DNA of 10,747 nucleotides from Ectocarpus siliculosus (Eukaryota; Sar; Phaeophyceae; Ectocarpales; Ectocarpaceae). Of this stretch, positions 6,361-10,747 are shown piece by piece. The notes beneath the pieces were generated by a model, which did no database searches, was not told the origin of the DNA, and saw only the letters and a program-made list of their open reading frames with translations. Within the stretch, counting starts at the first letter, position 1. Every line of letters starts with the position of its first letter. Where the stretch lies: the NCBI GenBank assembly GCA_000310025.1, contig FN649728.1, forward strand, positions 5,690,761 to 5,701,507. The letters are read 5' to 3'. Position numbers and translations under genes: made by a program.

Positions 6361-7991
6361 CGTGTTTGACTACATGGTTCTGCCGCAAAAAACGTGGTAT
6401 TTTTTGTCTTCGTCTTCGGGAAAAACCAACACCGACGCGAATGACGAAATATATATCCTGCGACCTTGTGACAGATCTCTAGACTACGTTTATTAGTATA
6501 AATTAAGTCGTGATTTTCGTGTGTTTGAGGCCCACGACGTTTACGCGCGGCGTTTCCCCCCCTCATCTCCGAACCCCCCCGCATTTCATGAGCCAGGAGT
6601 AGGCCGCCCGTTCAACCTCCGTATTATCAAGTAAAAGGATTGCGCACCAGCTAATCAATATTTTTTGCACAAAGCAAAGTGTTTCACTAGCGGCAGCCGT
6701 GAACGGACCGGAGCTGGAACCTGCATGAAAATTTCGTCGTTGAGTGTGTGTGTGGGTCTGCAGGTGAAGGAACCTCCGCTGTATAGTTCGTTGTCTGGAT
6801 GAATGACTGCATCTTGTCGCAATATTGTATTCCATGTTTGTGTCTACCACTGCCGTATCCGAGCCACTGTCTCTCACCACCTGTGTGCAAGATAGTGCGT
6901 TTCGCTATTGTTTTCACGTCGTACCCGTCATCGTAACCTGTCGCTTTCCGTATTCACGGTGTAGTTGGATCGCGCTGCATCGCCTTCGAGAAGATCGCGC
7001 TCGTTTTCCAGGGGGAGTGGGGGGTTCCACGTGCTCCAAGTGCCTTTGCCTTTGCTTGTGATGTTTGTTCAGGCCCGACCGCTCCGTTGGGGCACGTGGA
7101 CTGGGAAGAGATGGGTGTGTTCTTGTAAGCATTCGTCTCGTGCTAGTATTCTTGTTCCGAATTGTACCCTCTTCTCCTGTGTTGGGTTTGTCGGGGAAAC
7201 CTATCGGAGCCTTCCCTGTGTGATGGTCGCTTCGTTGATTCCTCCCATTGATTTGTGTTTACCGGATTCTTCCGCGTACCCTAGAAGTGCGGCCAATCGA
7301 GTTTGGGGCTTGGGATGATCGACTTGTTCGTAGACTCATGTCGTGGGGCAGCGACCGAAAGTCCCTCAGTGGATACGCCCGAAACAAAGCCTAAAGTAGT
7401 GGTGGCCCTACCCTGTTAGTAATCGCAATCGAGCCTAAAGGACATCGACCATGACAACACCTTGAATTAGAAATGCTTTGGCACTTGGTGGATACATTTG
7501 TTACTGCGGGAAAATCTTACTCAATTTATTGTGCTTCGTACTAAATTGAACGCTTGATCTTTCATCTCTTGAAGACCACGTGCCATAGAAAAGGCGGTAC
7601 CGGGTGATACGCGGGGAAGGATTTCCCACCTGATGCTCGTGTATCAGAGACGACAATCAAACCTGTCAAGGAACACGTTATGATATTTTGAAATACTCTT
7701 AGTTTTCATTTGGACCAGCGGTTCTGCATTATATTTTCATTTGTTTTGGCTGAGCGTGGGGCAAGAGCATGGTTGTATCGTATGGAGAAAGGCCCTTCAC
7801 TTTTTTTCGCGTTTCATTTTCTGGTCAGGTTTCGTTGGCGAGCTCAAATTCATTGGATCTGGCTATATGTGGTACCATATTGTGTATGTCCGACATTTCG
7901 AGTTGTTGGAGTAGTTGCCTCCCTGTGGCATTGTTGTGGGATGAGTTCAATCCGTCTCCGACCTAAGTGCCGGTCGCCTCTCCTCTCTTGA
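6361..7991 (+). other. 3' flank of the tyrosinase gene, possible long 3' UTR
   Basis: No convincing gene. The + strand is visibly T- and G-rich from about 6900 to 7990, and the open frames there (6965-7318, 7710-7991) read as low-complexity, aromatic- and Cys-rich products typical of noncoding DNA. Long 3' UTRs are known in brown algae, so part of this may be transcribed, but no clear polyadenylation signal was recognised. A short GT run lies at about 6743-6755. Confidence 0.35.
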
Positions 7992-8785
7992 TGTTGGTTA
8001 GGCTGACGCCACACAAACGTCGTGGGCGTCTCACTTTTCAGCCCTGGGCAACAAGGAAGTCGCGTAGGGTAAAGCGATGAAAGTTTTTCAACATGTTTCG
8101 TCTATGGTAGCACAGCACCCTCCAAGAGAGCGATATGACGAGGGTACGATCGACACAAGGAACAACCCCTCGCCGGGTCCCAGAGCATGGCAATCAAATC
8201 GTTAACTCGTTTGCTGTTTTCAACAGCAATGAGACTGGTCAACCCACTGGCGGCGCGGTCGATGCTGGTAATATAGGCACAAAAAACTTATAATGACGAC
8301 GCGTTTTGATTGGTCAGTCGGTTTTTGTCGTGGTTGGTCGATGCTACAGTAAACAAACATAATGCACACGCATACATTGCAAACGGCGAAGCGAACACGC
8401 GGTGGTGCCTAGTTTTTCAGTGTTACTGGTACTGTATCAATCCATCCTTATCCGTGTTGCGGGAGAAAAAAACACAACAGAACGTAGGAATGGTTTGGTT
8501 TGTGTTGAGAAAAGGTTGTGATATTGACTAGAAGTGCAAATGGAAACAAAACGATGCGATGGTGACGATGGGAACGAGGTGCTGGCTGATGGTGTACGGG
8601 AACACAGGGGAGGGTGAAAACGATGCGTGCACAAAGAACTCACCATGCGAGTGTGTCGTTAGGTATACACTGTGGATTTCCGGCAGGATCATGTACGAAA
8701 TTCACGTACGGGCGTTCCCTCGCAAGTTGAATCTCCGCTCCATACACCTGACCCTCTTACAAACTTAGCCTTATTTTTTGTGCGC
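7992..8785. other. Intergenic stretch, nothing recognised
   Basis: I see no exon, RNA gene or repeat array here. TTGATTGGTCAG near 8307-8318 contains a CCAAT-box-like motif on the - strand (reverse complement of ATTGG), and TTATAATG lies at about 8288-8295. Both are weak and could be chance. Confidence 0.3.
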
Positions 8786-9493
8786 ATGACACCCTACGAT
8801 AGCGTACGTGCGCACCGCTGTGCCTGCGCTATGAAGCGCGTTCACAAGAAATCGAGGTTCAGAATGCTTGAACAGAAACGCAATGGGTTATGCAAGTGCA
8901 TAATATATCGCATTATGACTCTCAAACTGCAAACCCAATATGGCAGTGTAGCTAAGGGCAGTGTGCTCAATACTTGGGGCACGCAAGGCGTTGGACATTA
9001 CTCCAAAGTTGTTGTGTGTTTTTTCCTTTCGGGCGCGCGGGCCGGCAGTGTACAGTACTGTGTGTGGTGTTTGCCACAACATGCAGTAGCGAGCAAGTGT
9101 TCGCAGAATAGGAAGGTCTCAACTCCCAAATGGCGAATGGTCTTCACCTACCTGCGGCACAAGAGAGCAGGGAGGACGTTGTCTGACGGCATTTCGCAAG
9201 GTGAACCGTGTACTAGCCTGACCGGACATGACATGATGAGGAAGTGGCAGGAGCACTCACTACCGATGCACAGTATCGGAAAATGCCTCCCAGGAATTTA
9301 TCCCGTATTGCCTTTTCCGCCCAAAACCTCGTTCTGCCGCCTCATCGGACGCTGTGGGTCCAACTCATCCCTCAGGACAAAAGCGACGAGGATGGTGACT
9401 TCAGAGCTTGGCAGGCCGTCGACGGCACGCGTGCTGAAGAAGGTAAAGGCACCAAAGCCTTCTTTGAGCTGCGGCGTTGGTTGTTCGGCGTGA
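8786..9493 (+). CDS. Unrecognised open frame, 235 codons, doubtful
   Basis: The frame is open from at least 8672, with the first ATG at 8786 and TGA at 9491-9493, making it the longest open frame in the window. The product is basic, rich in Cys, Arg and Ser, and has no motif I recognise; the composition resembles translated noncoding DNA. Its last 210 bases overlap the other open frame, which begins at 9283. It could be an unspliced fragment of a lineage-specific gene, but the codon pattern does not resemble the tyrosinase exons. Confidence 0.15.
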   Translation: MTPYDSVRAHRCACAMKRVHKKSRFRMLEQKRNGLCKCIIYRIMTLKLQTQYGSVAKGSVLNTWGTQGVGHYSKVVVCFFLSGARAGSVQYCVWCLPQHAVASKCSQNRKVSTPKWRMVFTYLRHKRAGRTLSDGISQGEPCTSLTGHDMMRKWQEHSLPMHSIGKCLPGIYPVLPFPPKTSFCRLIGRCGSNSSLRTKATRMVTSELGRPSTARVLKKVKAPKPSLSCGVGCSA

Positions 9494-9954
9494 TCGACGA
9501 AACACATCAGAGGCTATTACAAGCGACGCACACCGCGTGCAATGGCAGGAAGCAGCTTGGCAATAGAACGCAAGGCGAAGGATGGGGAACAATTCCCCTC
9601 GGAACGTTCGTCCGTTGGGAAGGAGGTCCTATCTGCTCCGTGTTACTCGCGGCGGGTGCGGCGGAAAAACAACGATCAAACACCACCGCGGCAGGGAACG
9701 GAAACGCTCACCACAACACGGCAAGAGTCCTCGTCTTGCACGCCGTCTGTTCTTCCGCGCTCGGCCACAACATTCAGAAAAACAGGCAATCCATCCTGGT
9801 TCACTTCTTGCTTGGCTTCGAGGGCGCAAACTTTAGCGTGCGTTTCTTTCCATCCAACGACAGAAACCCATCCACAGGGGCGCTGTCCTTGCTGCTTACC
9901 TCCTTTCGGAGTGTTCCTCGAAGCACGGGGGTAGGCAAGGTGCTCGCTAGGTAA
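9283..9954 (+). CDS. Unrecognised open frame, 223 codons, containing an exon-like segment
   Basis: Open from 9232, with the first ATG at 9283 and TAG at 9952-9954. The part around 9376-9540 looks the most coding-like, with residues such as DKSDEDGDFRAWQAVDGT and FFELRRWLFGVIDETHQ and many G/C-ending codons. CCCTCAG at 9369-9375 and AAG|GTAAAG at 9443 would define a 67-base exon at 9376-9442 (phase 0 in, phase 1 out). So this could be one exon of a second + strand gene, a retrocopy, or chance. After about 9600 the translation becomes low-complexity. I do not recognise a family. Confidence 0.22.
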   Translation: MPPRNLSRIAFSAQNLVLPPHRTLWVQLIPQDKSDEDGDFRAWQAVDGTRAEEGKGTKAFFELRRWLFGVIDETHQRLLQATHTACNGRKQLGNRTQGEGWGTIPLGTFVRWEGGPICSVLLAAGAAEKQRSNTTAAGNGNAHHNTARVLVLHAVCSSALGHNIQKNRQSILVHFLLGFEGANFSVRFFPSNDRNPSTGALSLLLTSFRSVPRSTGVGKVLAR

Positions 9955-10107
9955 GCGCCATTCGCAGAATCTCTGTTCTGGCAGGTGTACGTAGCGGCCA
10001 AAGGGCTTGGCTCGAAGCACACCGACACTGTTTTCTCCGCAGCAAGCATGGAGTGGCAATGATCACGTCTTGACACCCATAGCAGTTGTTTCGACGCAAA
10101 CACTCCT

Positions 10108-10135
10108 GCCTGTACCATACTACAGGCGGTACAGG
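10108..10135. repeat. Overlapping, mutually exclusive hairpins
   Basis: GCCTGTA at 10108-10114 pairs with TACAGGC at 10121-10127 across a 6-base loop. CCTGTACC at 10109-10116 pairs with GGTACAGG at 10128-10135 across 11 bases. The left arms overlap almost fully, so only one stem can form at a time. No U-run follows, and this is not a bacterial terminator. Confidence 0.7.
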
Positions 10136-10730
10136 AAAGGTTGGCGGGGGGGCAGGCAGTCAATACCTTGAGAGATACTGTGTCGGTTGCCCTCTGCAGA
10201 CACACGTGTAGCACACCTACTTCTGAACAAGGGGCTTCGACGTCGACACACCACCCAGCGTGGCGGCGCGATCGACTTCGGCGGCCCACGGGCCCAACTG
10301 AAGTCGATATCAAACCGATAGACTACACCTTTATAGCGCTGCCTGGTCTACTGGTCTGCTCTCAGCTTCTGTACGGCTCAAAAACACCCGACACGGGAAC
10401 ATGGTCCAAGCCTACCCAACCACTGAGTACCCCACCGCACCCCCGACTCCCAACCATACCCGTGACACTCTCACTGAAAATCTCAAAAGACACTCAACAG
10501 AAATACGCGATTCTTTCTTCTTGACATTCACGACTCTCTTGGGGTGAGGTTCGATGACAACTCCTCTCAATGGAAACAGAACCAATGATATCCTCTCCGG
10601 TCTTGAAAGATTTCTCGTGATAAATCCTTCTTCATCTCATGAGACAATTTTACATGACAATGCCACCAAGGGTGCCCGATAAACATTTTCCGACACCTAC
10701 GTCCCCATTTTCTTATTTGGGAGGTTTTTC

Positions 10731-10745
10731 GGGGGGGGGGGGGGG
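10731..10745. repeat. Run of 15 G at the right edge
   Basis: A homopolymer of 15 G follows TTTTTC and ends two bases before the window does. Runs this long are prone to sequencing and assembly error, so the edge may be a contig end or an error. Shorter G runs occur at 2438-2447 (10) and 3647-3657 (11). Confidence 0.9.
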
Positions 10746-10747
10746 AA

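Larger units (their letters stand above)
9955..10747. other. A/C-rich right end, no gene recognised
   Basis: The + strand becomes rich in A and C, especially 10380-10500. Open frames on both strands (10141-10524 on +, 9801-10313 on -) have no recognisable residues. The stretch might belong to a - strand transcript from a gene beyond the right edge, since its - strand is T/G-rich like the 3' flank of the tyrosinase gene; this is inference only. Confidence 0.3.

Noticed and set aside
9801-10313. A 170-codon - open frame
   Set aside because: No recognisable motif, overlapped by other open frames on both strands, and no splice or promoter support.

Overview
The window reads as nuclear DNA of a eukaryotic alga. 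A brown alga (Phaeophyceae) or related stramenopile is my best guess, inferred from the gene family, the roughly 0.5-1.3 kb introns, the GC-rich third codon positions in exons and the many low-complexity tracts. Nothing looks prokaryotic: there are no compact operons or ribosome binding sites, and the clear coding segments are short exons with matching splice phases.

The only gene I can support well is on the + strand: the 3' part of a type-3 copper (tyrosinase / polyphenol oxidase-like) protein. It consists of six exons at 701-748, 1232-1441, 2600-2707, 3328-3444, 4730-4874 and 6146-6360, which join without a frame break into 280 residues ending at TAA (6358-6360). The first visible exon holds the HxxxH-xxx-GG pair of copper site B. 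The D-P of the site-B signature ends exon 4, and the x-F-Y-x2-H-x3-E part begins exon 5. The copper site A half, and the start codon, must lie left of the window or be too small to recognise in the first 700 bases.

Layout: 1-237 is a decayed 16-bp minisatellite. 238-700 is probably an upstream intron. 701-6360 is the gene. Its introns hold an unexplained 127-codon open frame with a 26-bp tandem duplication (791-1190), a CTG-rich tract, a 60-bp-spaced duplication, a (CA)n tract between two diverged direct repeats, and a 44-bp-unit minisatellite that starts 8 bases after a splice donor. 6361 to about 8785 shows no gene and may begin with a long 3' UTR. 8786-9954 carries two overlapping, unrecognised open frames, one containing a segment with good splice sites. 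9955-10747 is A/C-rich, with a pair of mutually exclusive hairpins and a terminal run of 15 G.

No complete new multi-gene system is visible. The points most worth following are the unusual architecture of copper site B, the candidate GC-AG intron, and the open frame lying between the first two visible exons.
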